This document shows positions 14,306 through 25,300 of a DNA stretch of 26,776 nucleotides, one piece after another (position 1 is the first letter of the stretch; each line of letters begins with the position of its first letter). Both the position numbers and the translations under genes were made by a program. The stretch comes from an uncultured Treponema sp. (lineage in GTDB: Bacteria; Spirochaetota; Spirochaetia; Treponematales; Treponemataceae). The stretch lies in NCBI GenBank assembly GCA_937891125.1, contig CALAEZ010000344.1:1-26776 (forward strand). The letters are read 5' to 3'. The notes below the pieces were generated by a model. That model was not told where the DNA came from. It worked only from the letters and a program-made list of their open reading frames with translations, and did no database searches.

Positions 14306-15142
14306 ATGACAAAGCTCCCGACCGGAAAACTTGACGCGCGTATTGTTGCGCTCGACTTAGACGACACGCTCTTAAACCGCGACCTGCAGATTACACCGCG
14401 CACTGTAAGCGCACTCCAGGAATGTGCCCGCCGCGGCATCTACGTGGTGCTGTGCTCTGGACGCGCCGAAAACGGTATTTTGCCCTACGTGCGCCAGCTT
14501 AACATCGCCGGAACTCAGGCGGGCCGCTACATCATCGCGATGAACGGCGCCACCATTTACGACATGCACCGGCGCGAGCAAATCTACACCCGCACCGTGC
14601 CGAGCGACATCCTGCTGCAAGCCTACCGCATGGCAAGCCGCCACGATCTTGCCTGTCAGGTCTATGACGCGTCCACCATATACCCGTCGCGTGACAACGA
14701 ATGGTCGCGCGTTGACGTGAAGCTTTGCGGCTTAAAAATGCAGGTTGTCAGCAACTTTGAGCAGTTTATCAGCCGCGGACACAGCAAAATGGTGATTCCT
14801 GGCGAGCCGGAAAAAGTCGCCGTCCTGCAGGAAGAGCTCAAAGCCGCCTTTGGCGACCGCGCCGTTGTCTTTACCAGTAAGCCGTTTTTTCTGGAAGTAA
14901 TGCCGCCGCATTGCGGAAAAGGCGAGGCGCTCACCCATTTAGCGGGCGTGCTCAATCTGCCGCCCGAAACAACCATGGGCTTTGGCGACAGCATGAACGA
15001 CGAGTCGATGATTCGCGCCGCCACCCATTCGGTAGCCATGTGCAACGGACTGCCGTACATTCACGACATTGCCCGCTACATTACGCGCTTTGACAACAAC
15101 CACGATGGCGTTGGCGATTTTCTGTGGGAATACGTGCTGTAA
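14306..15142 (+). CDS. HAD-superfamily hydrolase, Cof/YidA type
   Basis: 278 residues. A cytoplasmic sugar-phosphate or phosphate-ester phosphatase of the Cof-type IIB group; the true substrate cannot be read from sequence. Motif I is VALDLDDTLLNRDL with both catalytic Asp residues, motif II VVLCSGR, motif III the Lys in GHSKMVIP or KGEALTHL, and motif IV MGFGDSMNDESMI. The inserted cap domain lies roughly between residues 85 and 190. The ATG at 14306 is preferred to 14288 because a promoter -10 box ends just before it and neither has a ribosome site. The gene is flanked on the left by the divergent barrel-protein gene and on the right by a convergent methyltransferase gene. DNA here is GC-rich. 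The 165 bases after it hold nothing recognisable beyond a short GTGCGC/GCGCAC hairpin (15286-15303). Confidence 0.9.
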   Translation: MTKLPTGKLDARIVALDLDDTLLNRDLQITPRTVSALQECARRGIYVVLCSGRAENGILPYVRQLNIAGTQAGRYIIAMNGATIYDMHRREQIYTRTVPSDILLQAYRMASRHDLACQVYDASTIYPSRDNEWSRVDVKLCGLKMQVVSNFEQFISRGHSKMVIPGEPEKVAVLQEELKAAFGDRAVVFTSKPFFLEVMPPHCGKGEALTHLAGVLNLPPETTMGFGDSMNDESMIRAATHSVAMCNGLPYIHDIARYITRFDNNHDGVGDFLWEYVL

Positions 15143-15306
15143 ACGTTCTTCTGAATCTGTTTTTGGGTGCTCCCCGCCGTCCGCACTAACCGCGCTCCAT
15201 TCCTGCGCGTCGGTGGCTTCGACCTTGCTCAACCACCGCGCTTTGGAACGGCTTACGCCGCTGCTCCAATCCCTAGCCCGGCTTAGTGCGCATGAACGCG
15301 CACTTG

Positions 15307-16746
15307 TCAGCCGAGCAGGCGCTGTATCGCGGGCGTAATGCCGAGTGCTGCCTCAAGCGCCTGTGCGCCGCGGATGCAGTTTTCTTGCGCTGTGCCTGCC
15401 GCTGTTGCCGTGCTCGCGCGGGCAGGAGAGCGCACGGCGCGAATGAGCAGATTTTTGGGCGTGTGGCTCATGTCGATAAATTCCAGCACCTGCACGCGGT
15501 AGCCGGCCTGCTCTAAGTATTCGGCGCGGAGCGCATCGGTGACAAGCGCACTAAAGCGCTCTTTCAGGATGCCGTGCCGTAAAAGCGGCGCAAAGGCGGC
15601 GCGCGCCTGTTCGATGTCAGTGCCGCCCGTTGGGTCTGTAGTCTGCACTGCGCTCGCTGTTGTCGCGCTTGCAGCTTGCGCCCGATGTGCACGCAGGCTT
15701 TCGTCTATCTGCGCATTTACCTCGTGCTGGCAGCAGGGTACGCTTAAAATGGCGAGTGCACCGCGCCGCACGGCGTAGTCGAGCGCGTAATCGGTAGCGG
15801 TGTCGCAGGCGTGTAGCGTAATTACGATATCGGGCGACGCGTCGTCGCCGTACTGCGCAATGTCGCCGACAGCAAAATGCAGGCTGTCGTGCGTGCCGAG
15901 TGTGCGCGACAGCGTGTTGCAGTACGCAATGACATCTTCCTTTAAGTCTAAGCCAGTTATGTCGCACGGAAGCGCACGCACTACGCGTAGGAAGTAGTGC
16001 ACGGCAAACGTCAGGTAGGACTTCCCCGAACCAAAATCGACAATGCGAAGCGGCGCCTCCTCGCTTACAGGCGCTCCGTGCGCCTTTCGCTGTGCAAGCA
16101 CCGCCGGAAGCACGTCGGCGACGTATTCTAAAAAGCGGTTAATCTGCCGGAACTTGTCGTATTTTGCGCTAAGCACTTTCCCCTCGGCGGTCATCACGCC
16201 TAAATGCACTAAAAACGGCACAGGAACGCCTTCCGACAGAATGTAGTTTTTACGCCGGTTCAGTGGTGCGCCGGCATGCGGAATCGTGTCTCGTTGCAGG
16301 GAACAGCTTGCGTTTGCCGCAGCAGCTTCGCTTGCAGAAATCGCAGAGCGAGCGGTGAAAGCGGCTGTCGGCGCAGAAAGTGGCTTTTCTTGCAGCTGCT
16401 TTACGAGCCGCGTGATTTTTCCATGCTTGTTAGCTAAAATCGTAATTTCTTCGCTTTCGGTGCGCTCTACACACGCACGGAATGTATGCCCAGCATGAGC
16501 TTCAAGGAACGTCTGGCACTCGGCTTCCGTAAACTTTTTATGAAACGCCTGTTTTTGTGTGTACAACTCTACGGTGTAGCGGGGAACGTCACGGGCGGCG
16601 TCAGCTGTATCATCTGCTTGCGCCGCAGTGTCTGCTGTCGCAACCGTGCTTGCAGTCAGCAATTTGATTTTTACACGAATATAGTTTGCGCCAAGCGCTG
16701 CTTCTACCGCAGTCGTCGGCTTGGAAAGTGTTGCTGAAAGAATCAT
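15307..16746 (-). CDS. Class I SAM-dependent methyltransferase with Ala/Thr-rich inserts (Methyltransf_32-like)
   Basis: 479 residues from the ATG at 16746. The SAM-binding core begins at VDFGSGKSYLTFAVHYFL (motif I, near residue 240), followed by ITGLDLKEDVI (motif II), FAVGDIAQYGDD, ITLHACDTATDYALDYAV and LSVPCCQHE. This order fits the Methyltransf_32 group of putative RNA or protein methyltransferases. The substrate is unknown. An N-terminal domain (25-130) ends ILANKHGKITRLVKQLQEKP. Three low-complexity stretches (AATADTAAQADDTADAARD-like near 45, ATTASAVQTTDPTGGTD near 370, ASTATAAGTAQE near 445) look like expanded linkers. The longer form to 16791 would overlap the parA promoter; a TATAGT box ends seven bases before 16746, and there is no good ribosome site, so the transcript may be leaderless. 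Divergent from parA. Confidence 0.8.
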   Translation of the reverse strand: MILSATLSKPTTAVEAALGANYIRVKIKLLTASTVATADTAAQADDTADAARDVPRYTVELYTQKQAFHKKFTEAECQTFLEAHAGHTFRACVERTESEEITILANKHGKITRLVKQLQEKPLSAPTAAFTARSAISASEAAAANASCSLQRDTIPHAGAPLNRRKNYILSEGVPVPFLVHLGVMTAEGKVLSAKYDKFRQINRFLEYVADVLPAVLAQRKAHGAPVSEEAPLRIVDFGSGKSYLTFAVHYFLRVVRALPCDITGLDLKEDVIAYCNTLSRTLGTHDSLHFAVGDIAQYGDDASPDIVITLHACDTATDYALDYAVRRGALAILSVPCCQHEVNAQIDESLRAHRAQAASATTASAVQTTDPTGGTDIEQARAAFAPLLRHGILKERFSALVTDALRAEYLEQAGYRVQVLEFIDMSHTPKNLLIRAVRSPARASTATAAGTAQENCIRGAQALEAALGITPAIQRLLG

Positions 16747-16796
16747 AAAATTGACTATATACCTTTTTAGTAAAAAATGATATATTCGCATTTGTC
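16747..16796. promoter_or_regulatory. Overlapping divergent promoters of parA and the methyltransferase gene
   Basis: Only 50 bases separate the two start codons. For parA an extended -10 (TG-A-TATATT, 16778-16786) ends ten bases before the ATG. For the methyltransferase TATAGT (minus strand, 16754-16759) ends seven bases before its ATG. Neither gene has a Shine-Dalgarno. The -35 regions must overlap the opposing promoter, so the two are likely mutually affecting. Confidence 0.55.
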
Positions 16797-17552
16797 ATGG
16801 CAAAGATTTATGTATTTGTAAACCAGAAGGGCGGCGTTGGTAAAACGACGAGCGCAATCAATATTGGTGCGTACCTTGCGCAGGCTGGTAAGAAAGTGCT
16901 GCTGGTGGATTTTGACTCTCAGGGAAATATGTCTACCGGTGTTGGCGTAAGCAAAGATAAACCGACTATTTATGAGCTTTTGGCAGGGCAGGTGTCAGCA
17001 GAGCAGGCCGTTAAGCATACGCCGGTTACCAATCTGGACGCAATCAGTGCTTCTATCGACCTTTCTGGCGCTGCAATCGAGCTTGTTGATCAGGAAAACC
17101 GCGAATACTTCCTCAAAAATGCGCTTGAGCCATTTAGGGCGTCCTACGACTACATTTTGATTGACTGTCCGCCGTCGCTTGGCATTTTAACGCTGAACGG
17201 CTTAGCTGCTGCTGATGCCGTGCTTGTTCCCATGCAGTGCGAATACTTTGCGCTTGAAGGCATTACACTCTTGCTACAGACTGTCAAAAAGGTGCAGGAA
17301 AAGATTAACCCCGCGCTTACTATCGGCGGCATCTTCTTTACAATGTATGACAGCCGCACGAGGCTGGCACAGGATGTGGTCATGCAGGTAAAAACCTATT
17401 TTAAGGACGTGGTGTTTAATACCATTATTCCGCGCAATGTACGTCTTTCAGAAGCGCCTTCTTACGGTCAGCCCATCTGTCTGTATGATCCGAGCTGTCT
17501 TGGCGCAAAAAGTTACGAAAAGCTTGCACAAGAGGTAATCCGCCGTGGCTAA
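16797..17552 (+). CDS. parA: Chromosome-partitioning ATPase ParA/Soj
   Basis: 251 residues. A deviant Walker-type ATPase that, with ParB, segregates newly replicated origins along the nucleoid. The Walker A motif is KGGVGKTT (residues 10-17), the A' motif LLVDFDSQGNMSTG, and Walker B DYILIDCPPSLG, with VLVPMQCEYFALEG and SEAPSYGQPICLYDP also typical. It is the short chromosomal form without an N-terminal HTH. No ribosome site precedes the ATG and an extended -10 ends ten bases upstream, so the message is probably leaderless or nearly so. Its TAA overlaps the GTG start of parB by eight bases, giving the usual coupled operon. A chromosomal origin is normally near such a pair, but no dnaA, DnaA-box cluster or consensus parS site was seen in the window. 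Confidence 0.96.
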   Translation: MAKIYVFVNQKGGVGKTTSAINIGAYLAQAGKKVLLVDFDSQGNMSTGVGVSKDKPTIYELLAGQVSAEQAVKHTPVTNLDAISASIDLSGAAIELVDQENREYFLKNALEPFRASYDYILIDCPPSLGILTLNGLAAADAVLVPMQCEYFALEGITLLLQTVKKVQEKINPALTIGGIFFTMYDSRTRLAQDVVMQVKTYFKDVVFNTIIPRNVRLSEAPSYGQPICLYDPSCLGAKSYEKLAQEVIRRG

Positions 17553-18537
17553 GAAAAAATCTGGTTTAGGAAACGGACTTGCGTCCTTGATGGGCGGCGC
17601 TTCACTTGAGGCCGCTCCCGCTGGAGCTACAGAAAATGCAGCAAACGCTCCTGCGCCGGTAGCTGCAGCTGCTTCTGTGCAGCAGCTTCCTGCAGGCATT
17701 ACACAGGATGAACAGGGGCAGCTTTGGGTTGACCCTGCGCTTTTAAAGCCGAATCCGCACCAGCCACGCCAGGAATTTGACCAGGAAAAGCTAAACGAGC
17801 TTGCTGCCTCCATTCGCGAGCATGGCGTCATTGAAGCTATCATTATAGAAGATGCAGGTGACGGCACTTTCTACATTGTCGCGGGCGAGCGCCGTACGCG
17901 TGCTTCCCGCCTTGCAGGGCTAACAAAGGTGCCGGTACAGCTGCGGCATTTTAGCGAGCAGAAAAAGCTTGAAATTGCACTTATCGAAAACATTCAGCGT
18001 GCCGACTTAAACGCCATTGAAGAGGCGCAGGCATACTACAATCTTATGGAGCTTGGCGGATTAAACCAGGAACAGGTTGCCGCCCGCGTCGGAAAAAAGC
18101 GTTCGACGGTTGCTAATGCGGTTCGCCTTTTAAAGCTTCCCGAAGACATGCAGAGCGCAATCGTGCAGGGAAAATTGAGTGCCGGACACGCCCGCGCATT
18201 GCTTGCGGTAAGCGAGGCTGCAGATCAGCGTGCGCTCTTTGACCGCATTACCACTGAAGGGCTTTCGGTGCGTCAGGCAGAAGCAGCCGTTGCTGAATTT
18301 GCAGAAGCGGCGGTACATACGCAGACGAAAAAACTAGCAGCGGCGGGCGGTAGAGACTTGCCGCCGTCACCACCCGAAATGCGCGATCCCGATTTTGCGG
18401 CGCTTGAAGGACAGTTCCGCGATGCGCTCGGCACCAAGGTTGTGCTGAAAGGCGACCTAGAGCGCGGCACGCTCCAGATAGAATACTTTAGCCGCGCCGA
18501 CCTTGACCGCCTGTACAGCATTTTTACACGTGAATAG
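17545..18537 (+). CDS. parB: Chromosome-partitioning protein ParB/Spo0J
   Basis: 330 residues from a GTG at 17545, with AGAGG about ten bases upstream. It binds parS sites, slides as a CTP-dependent clamp and stimulates ParA. The N-terminus is KKKSGLGNGLASLMGG, followed by an Ala/Pro-rich linker (residues 20-50). The ParB/Srx CTP-binding domain has PNPHQPRQEF, IREHGVIEAIII and GERRTRASRLAG, then the ENIQRADLNAIEEA segment. The HTH region is QEQVAARVGKKRSTVANAVR with KLSAGHARALLAV. The C-terminal dimer domain ends IEYFSRADLDRLYSIF. Its 3' end overlaps the convergent Sir2 gene by 14 bases. Confidence 0.96.
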   Translation: MAKKKSGLGNGLASLMGGASLEAAPAGATENAANAPAPVAAAASVQQLPAGITQDEQGQLWVDPALLKPNPHQPRQEFDQEKLNELAASIREHGVIEAIIIEDAGDGTFYIVAGERRTRASRLAGLTKVPVQLRHFSEQKKLEIALIENIQRADLNAIEEAQAYYNLMELGGLNQEQVAARVGKKRSTVANAVRLLKLPEDMQSAIVQGKLSAGHARALLAVSEAADQRALFDRITTEGLSVRQAEAAVAEFAEAAVHTQTKKLAAAGGRDLPPSPPEMRDPDFAALEGQFRDALGTKVVLKGDLERGTLQIEYFSRADLDRLYSIFTRE

Positions 18538-19261
18538 CGCTGAGCACTTTGCCGATGCTGTCGTGGATTACTAAATCCGCCATGCTGTCGGCTTGGGTTT
18601 CGCTCTTGTTAATCAGCACCAGATGGTTGCCCTTAAAGTAGCGGATTAAGCCTGCTGCCGGGTACACCACAAGCGAGGTGCCGCCGATAATCAGCAGGTC
18701 GGCCTCGCTGATTGCCTTTATGGCGCCGTTAACTACGCTGTCGTCTAATCCTTCTTCATACAAAACAACGTCTGGCTTTACGAGCCCGCCACATTCCGTG
18801 CAGACTGGCACTTTCTGCGGGCTGTTTTCACTTGCTGCAATAAAATCGATATCGTAGCTTTTGCCGCACTGCATACAGAAATTGCGTAGCGTACTTCCAT
18901 GCAGCTCGTACACGGTTTTGCTACCTGCCGCCTGATGCAAGCCGTCGATGTTTTGCGTGACAACGGCAGTCAGCTTGCCTGCCTTTTCAAGCTCTGCAAG
19001 CTTTAGGTGCGCTGCGTTTGGCTTAACGCCCTTTATAATCAGCTTTTCGCGGTAAAAGCGGTAAAATTCTTTTGGGTTGTGGTCGAAAAAAGAGCGGCTA
19101 ATCATCGTTTCCGGCGGGTAATCCCACTTCTGATTGTACAAGCCGTCTACGCTGCGAAAATCAGGAATGCCGCTTTCAGTAGAAACGCCAGCGCCGCCAA
19201 AAAAGACAATTTTGCTACTTTTGTCAATAAAATCTTGTAGAATTGCTTGATTTTCGTTCAT
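18524..19261 (-). CDS. NAD-dependent protein deacylase, Sir2 family
   Basis: 245 residues. It removes acyl groups from protein lysines using NAD, giving nicotinamide and O-acyl-ADP-ribose. The NAD-binding GGAGVSTESGIPDFRS lies at about residues 22-37, TQNIDGLHQAAG near 103, the catalytic His in ELHGS near 119, two Cys pairs (CMQCG and CTECGG) for structural zinc, and IGGTSLVVYPAAG near 192. It lacks the Tyr/Arg pair of the desuccinylase type in the obvious place (it reads YPPETMISRSFF), so ordinary deacetylase activity is more likely. GGAGAAAATTAGAGAG precedes the ATG. It converges with parB and diverges from the giant surface-protein gene, so it is probably a single-gene unit. Confidence 0.94.
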   Translation of the reverse strand: MNENQAILQDFIDKSSKIVFFGGAGVSTESGIPDFRSVDGLYNQKWDYPPETMISRSFFDHNPKEFYRFYREKLIIKGVKPNAAHLKLAELEKAGKLTAVVTQNIDGLHQAAGSKTVYELHGSTLRNFCMQCGKSYDIDFIAASENSPQKVPVCTECGGLVKPDVVLYEEGLDDSVVNGAIKAISEADLLIIGGTSLVVYPAAGLIRYFKGNHLVLINKSETQADSMADLVIHDSIGKVLSAIHV

Positions 19262-19370
19262 ATCTCTCTAATTTTCTCCGAGACTAAAGATATTATAAAG
19301 CATTATGCTTTTCAATGGTGGTAGGGATACCCAAGCGTATGATTCAACAACAGTAAAGGAAAAAAGTAAC

Positions 19371-22300
19371 ATGAAAAGAATTTTAAAAAGTATTGCTTTT
19401 GTAGCGTTTCTTCTTGTACCTGCTTTTCTGTTTGCGCACGGAAAAAGCGATGTTACAGAACGCTCGGTGAATCAAGACGAAAGTTGGCGCGAGGTTTTTG
19501 ATTTAGCTGACAAGAAGGACGGCAAGTACAACATCATGGTTACTGCCGAAGACAATGGTGGTAACACGGCGGTTGGCGGTCCCTTTAACATCTGGATTGA
19601 CCCGGAATCTGACTTACCTATTGTTGGCATTACCAACCCGCAGAAAAATATGCGCGTTCCCGGAAACCTGAATATTGTTGGTACCTGTGTTGACGACGAT
19701 GCCGTAAAGCAGGTGGAGCTGATTCTTGACGGCGACGACGAGCACCCGCAGCTGGCAGAAGGGCGGGATTTTTGGTCGTACTATCTTGATACGAACGAGC
19801 TTGCAGAAGGTCCTCACACGATAGAAGTGTACGGCATTGACATTAACGGCTTGCGTGGTCACTCGGTACCGGTGACCTGGAACCTTGACCGCCGCCAGCC
19901 AGTGACAGCAGTTACTAACTATACGCTCGGCACGCTTGTTTCGGGCAAAATCAACCTAAAGGGCACTGTTTCTGACGGCAACGGCATTAAGACGTTAGCG
20001 TACTCACTCGATAACGGGCAGTCATTTACCGAAATAAAAATCCACGAGGACAAGCAGAATCATCTGTGGACATTTGATTTTCCTGTTGATACCCGGTTTT
20101 TTAAGGACGGGCCTGCAGTTTGCTGGTTCAAGGCAACCGACAAGATGGGCTCGGTCGGCATTTATTCGTTCTTGTACTTTATTGACAACACAAAGCCTGA
20201 TGTCCGCATTGTAAGCCCTGCGCAGGACGAGGTTTGTAACGGCAAATTTGGTGTTGCCGGCTATGCAAAGGACGTTATCGGCATTGAAAAGCTTTCCTGG
20301 AGCTTCCTTGGCGAATCGGGCGATTTTGAGCTGATACCTGGTAACCCCTACTGGTACAAGGAAGTGTCCACCTCTGACCCAAAAATGAAATCTGCTGTCT
20401 TTACGGTGACTGCAACCGATACTGCCGGCAACACGGTAGAGGTAAAGCGCGAGATTCCGCTGAATCAGGAGCTTGATAAGCCGGTGGTGAGCATACAGTA
20501 TCCGGCTGAAGGCGGCGCTTACGAAGGAGCTGCTGGCGCACTGTTTGTGCGCGGTATTGCGGTTGACGACGATGGCGCGGTTGTTTCCGTTGATGCAAGT
20601 ATTGACGGTAAAGAGGCAGTGCGCCTTGAAGCACAGGGCGTTTTTTACGCGCCACTTTCAGAAGAAGCTGATTTGGCGGTCGGTAAGCATACGCTGACCG
20701 TGTCTGCGCTTGACCGCTATGGGGTGCGCGGAAACCCCGTAACTGTTACCTTTATGATAAAGGGCGCGCCGCCGGCGTTTGAAGAGGCAAAGCTGCGTAC
20801 TCCCGAAGAAACAAAAACGCTTACGCCGGGCGTAAAGGTAAATCCAGAGGATGCGGCATTTGTCGAAACGGTTGTCACATCGGAGCCGGGACTACAGCGC
20901 CTTGTCTGGCGAGCACAGTGGGGCGAAGACGGCGTTTTTGAAAAAGAGCTTGCGCTTCCTTCCCGCACCACATCGGTGCCGGTCAGCATTCCGGTTGGCG
21001 AGCTTCCGTGGGGACTTGTCCGCCTGACTATTGCTGCAACTGACATCTACGACCGCACCTTTGAGCAGACAAGCGTGCTCCACGTGCAGGATTTAACGCA
21101 TATTTCGGCGGACATGCCGGTTGTCGTCTTTGACGAAAGCACGGTGCAGTCTTCAGGCAGAGTTATTTGTGATCCAAAACGCCCGCTGACCGGCTTCTTT
21201 ATGGGCGGCATGGGCGGTAACGTAAAATCGGTTGAGCTGGTGCCAAAAACGCCGTTTGCGTCAGTGAAGGCAGACGGCAATTATCTTACGATTACGATGA
21301 CCGACCAGCTCGGCGTTTCAGAGCCCGTGCATGTGCATGTAGTGACTGACCAGGGCATTGGCTATGACAGCCGCGATTTAATCTTCCAGTCAGAAAGCCC
21401 CGCGCCTGTTGTTACGATAGACGATGCAGTGTCCTCACGCAGTATTCCGCTTGATGGTGCGGTAACGGTGCGCGTAAACGGCAAGGTTTCTTCTGACACG
21501 GCGCTCAATTACGTGAGCTATCACATTCTGTCGGCAAATGCGATTATGCAGGGTGACTACTACACGGGAAAGTCAGAAGAAAAGGTCAGCGACTTTAAGG
21601 AGATTCAGGTAGAGAACGGCCGCTTTTCCGTAGAAATTGACCCGTCAGAGTTTGCTGCTGGTATGCATGTTGTCGAGGTTGTTGCTGATAACGGAAAAAA
21701 AGCTGCCGATGCGGTGTTTGTGCGTAAACTTCCTGCGCTTCCGGAAACGGTAAACGGTAAAAAGCTGAACTCTCCCGCACTTCCGGTGTTCTCTTGGTTT
21801 GATAAGCAGGATAGAAGTGAAATCGTCAACGTGTACTGGGTCTGTACGTATCAGGATCCGTCACAGTCTACCTTTGGCGGCGTGTACCGGCAGGAAAATC
21901 TTAAGTTTGGCAAGAACAAGCTTGAAGCAAAGGTGCAGGAGCAAGACCGTGCCTACAGCGATGTACGCGAGGGTGAACGCTCGGCAATGACAAAGGTTGT
22001 CATCGACACGGTTGGTGGCGCACCGTTCCACAACGGCATGGAAGTTGTGCTGCCGCGTGGTGTGCAAAAAGCGCAGAACGCACCGGTTGTCACCGCACGC
22101 ATTGAATCTGACATTGAAGTACAAGCTGTAAGCTGGAAAATCTACGGTGAACGCACTGCGGGCGGCGACATGGAGCAGTCGGGAAAAGTGCCTGTGCGCT
22201 TAGTAAGCGAGGGTGTGTATGCGGCGGATATTCCGCTCCAGAATCTGCCGGCGCGCCTTACAACCATTACGCTGGTTGCAGAAACAAAGGGCGGTAAGTC

Positions 22301-25300
22301 AGATGAGTTTAGAGGCAGCATTGCGGTTGTCCGCGCGCATGATGCGGCGCTTATTGACAGCAAGCAGGCGGTCTACTGGCTGCCGCAGGATAATGCGGTG
22401 TATGAAGAGTCTATCGACGCCTACGTGCTGCAGACAGGAACCGCCCTTGTTGCCTACGGAAATGTGCCAGGGCCGGTAAGCGCAGAATTTGCCACACCGC
22501 AGCCAGGCTTAAAGCTTGATACAAAGGGAAACACCGTGTATGTCATCGGCGAAAAGCAGGGGCTGTACAAGGACGTGGTCGTCCGTGTACGTGACAGTCA
22601 GCGCGATGCAAACGGCAACGGCGTTGCCTATCTTTCAAAAAAAATACACCTGCTTGTTGATACTGAGCCGCCAGCGCTCATGGTGCTTTCGCCTGACCCG
22701 CAGCAGTGGGTACACGAAAGCTTTGATCTTTCTGTTACCGCAACAGACGACAACGGCATTGCGGCTGTCGAATATTCGATTGACGGTGGCGAAAACTGGA
22801 CGCCGATGCGGCAGGTGGGCGCCGGCTACACCGCGCAGGTGCCGCTTACCGAAGTTGCCGACGGCTTGATTGCCGTTGACGTGCGTGCGCGCGACACTGC
22901 GGGCAAAATCAACTGTGCAAGCACCGCCGTGCATAAAGACACCACGCCACCAGATGTGCAGGTATTGTTGCCAGCGGCAGAAGACATTGTAAACGGCGAA
23001 AACCTGCTCGTATTTAAGGTGACCGATAACGCAAAATTTGCGCGTGTTGAGTATCTGCCGCCCGTACATGCCGGACAGACGGCAGTGCCGGTTCCGCTTG
23101 AGGTGGCGCCGCTTGTGCATACGATGATTGGCACTGAAGAAAAGCCGATTAACGATTTAATGTCCGTCAATTTTTATGATGACGCAGGAAATGTCACGAA
23201 AATCCGCTCATGGGAATTTATTATCGACCAGCAGAGCGACTTACCGATTGCAGAGGTGCACGTACCAGAAGAGGATGCGGTTATTACGCGCGACTTTGTT
23301 ATTTCTGGCGTTGTGCTTGATGACGATGGCCCCAGCAAAATCTGGTACAAGATTGACGACGGCGACTATCAGGCGCTGCCCGAATACGACACCAGCTTCT
23401 CTATCAATATGGCGCTGTTAGATTTTACTGACAACGAGCATAGCGTGACGATTTATGCGGAAGATATTCGCGGCGTAAAGGGACCTGAGTACGTGCGCAA
23501 CTTTAGGATTTCGCTTGAAGAGCCGAAGGGTGAGGTGCTTACGCCGCCGATTACCGAAACAGTAAAAGAAACGATTACGTTTACCGGACGTGCTACCGAC
23601 AAAAACGGTATTGCCGCCGTGTATGTTTCAATCGACAACGGCAACAGCTACAACGAAGCGCGCGGTGAGTTTGGACACGACAAGATTGATACCGAATGGA
23701 GCTACACGTTTGACACGCGCATTGTGCAGGACGGCACACACGTTGTTTTCTTGAAGATTGTTGACTGGTACGGCATTGAAGGCTTGTTCAGCTCGCTCGT
23801 GAATATTGACAACACCGCGCCAGAAATCAAGCTGGAGCTGCCGTTGGACGGTAGCCAGAGCACAGGTATGCTCTTCTTCAGCGGTCAGACGATGGATAAC
23901 GTGAAGCTTGAAAAGCTGTACATTACGCTGTGCAGCCTTGACGGCAGAGTGGTAAGCAAAGAGCTTGAGCATACCGATTTGATTCCAGGCGACATCATCA
24001 CGCAGGCGCTGGATTTAAGCAGCCTGCCGGACGGCTTCTACAATATTGAGCTTGTCGGTCTTGATGCGGCAGAAAATGCAACACGCGTCAGCCGCAACAT
24101 TAAGCTTGACAAGAATGCGCCAAAGGCAAAGGTTGACTTACTCTATCCGCTGAACGGCGAGCATGTGTGCGGCGTGTTTAACATTTACGGTACGGCAGTC
24201 AGCGAAAGCCCTATTCAGCTGTTGCGGCTGTACTTAGACGGCGAAGAGGTGCAGGAAGCAGAATTAAGCTTTAGCGGCTACTACAAATTCCGCCTGACGC
24301 CAGAAATGATTGGCGACGGTCAGCACGATATTGAAGTGCGTGCGTCACTCGAAAACGGCCAGACAATTGTTTCTAACCGCCAGTACCTGAATTACACGGC
24401 AATGGGTCCGTGGGTGACGATAGACAATTTTACCTACGGCGACTTTGCTGTTGACCGCCCATACCTGCGCGGTGAAGCAGGCTATGCCATTGCAGAAGAA
24501 GATTTGATTACCGCAAAGACAAAGGGTGTTGATCCAGAGCTTAAGGCAAGCATTCTTGCAAAGGCGGTAGATAAGGTTGAGCTGAGTCTTGATAACGGCA
24601 AGACCTTTGAAACCGTGTCTAATAACGGCAAATGGCGCTACCGCATTGAAAACAAGGATATTCCTGAAGGCTACCACTTCCTGCTGTTGCGCGCCACGAT
24701 GAAAAACGGCGAAACTGCTATTACACGCACGATTGTGCAGGTTGACAGCACGGCGCCGACTATCCGTCTGATTTCTCCGGGTGCAGGCGGACGCTACAAC
24801 CAGGAGCTGCTGTTCAGCGGTTTAACGCATGACGACGTTGCGCTCAAGGAAGTAAAGCTGTATCTGCGTAAGGGTGACAAAGCCGCGTATGAGGTGCCTG
24901 CCTTTATTCAGGGCTTGTATTTTGACTGGCAGTTCTGGGGTGCCACGCTCTACAACATCGGCATGGGTCTGACGTTCTTTGACGACAACGTAAAGCTGCA
25001 GGTGCAGTGGGGACAGTTTACTGAATCGCAGTGGAGCATGTTTAAGAGCGGCAACTACCGCTACGGTGGTAACAACATTATTGGCGCAAAGCTTTTGGCA
25101 AATGTGTACTATCTGCCGTTTAGATACCTGTTCGGCCCTGACTGGGAATGGCTGAGCATGAACGTGGCGCTTGGTGCGAACTTTACGCACTTTAGCGACT
25201 CTGGTAGCGGTAGCGCACAGACATTGAGTGCGGCGTTGTTCCAGCTGGAATTCCCGCGCATTACATTTGATAAGCAAAAAATGTTTAGAACGATTGCGTT

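Noticed and set aside
18512..18532. Possible parS site at the parB 3' end (ACACGTGAA core), and a similar core near 7215
   Set aside because: Both share the CACGTGAA core, but the flanks at the parB site differ from the 16-bp parS consensus at about five positions and the other is only a half match; both lie in coding sequence.
19280..19320. Promoter for the Sir2 gene (TTGAAA and TATAAT on the minus strand)
   Set aside because: The two boxes are only 12 bases apart, too close for a normal promoter; the TATAAT may still be used but there is no supporting -35.
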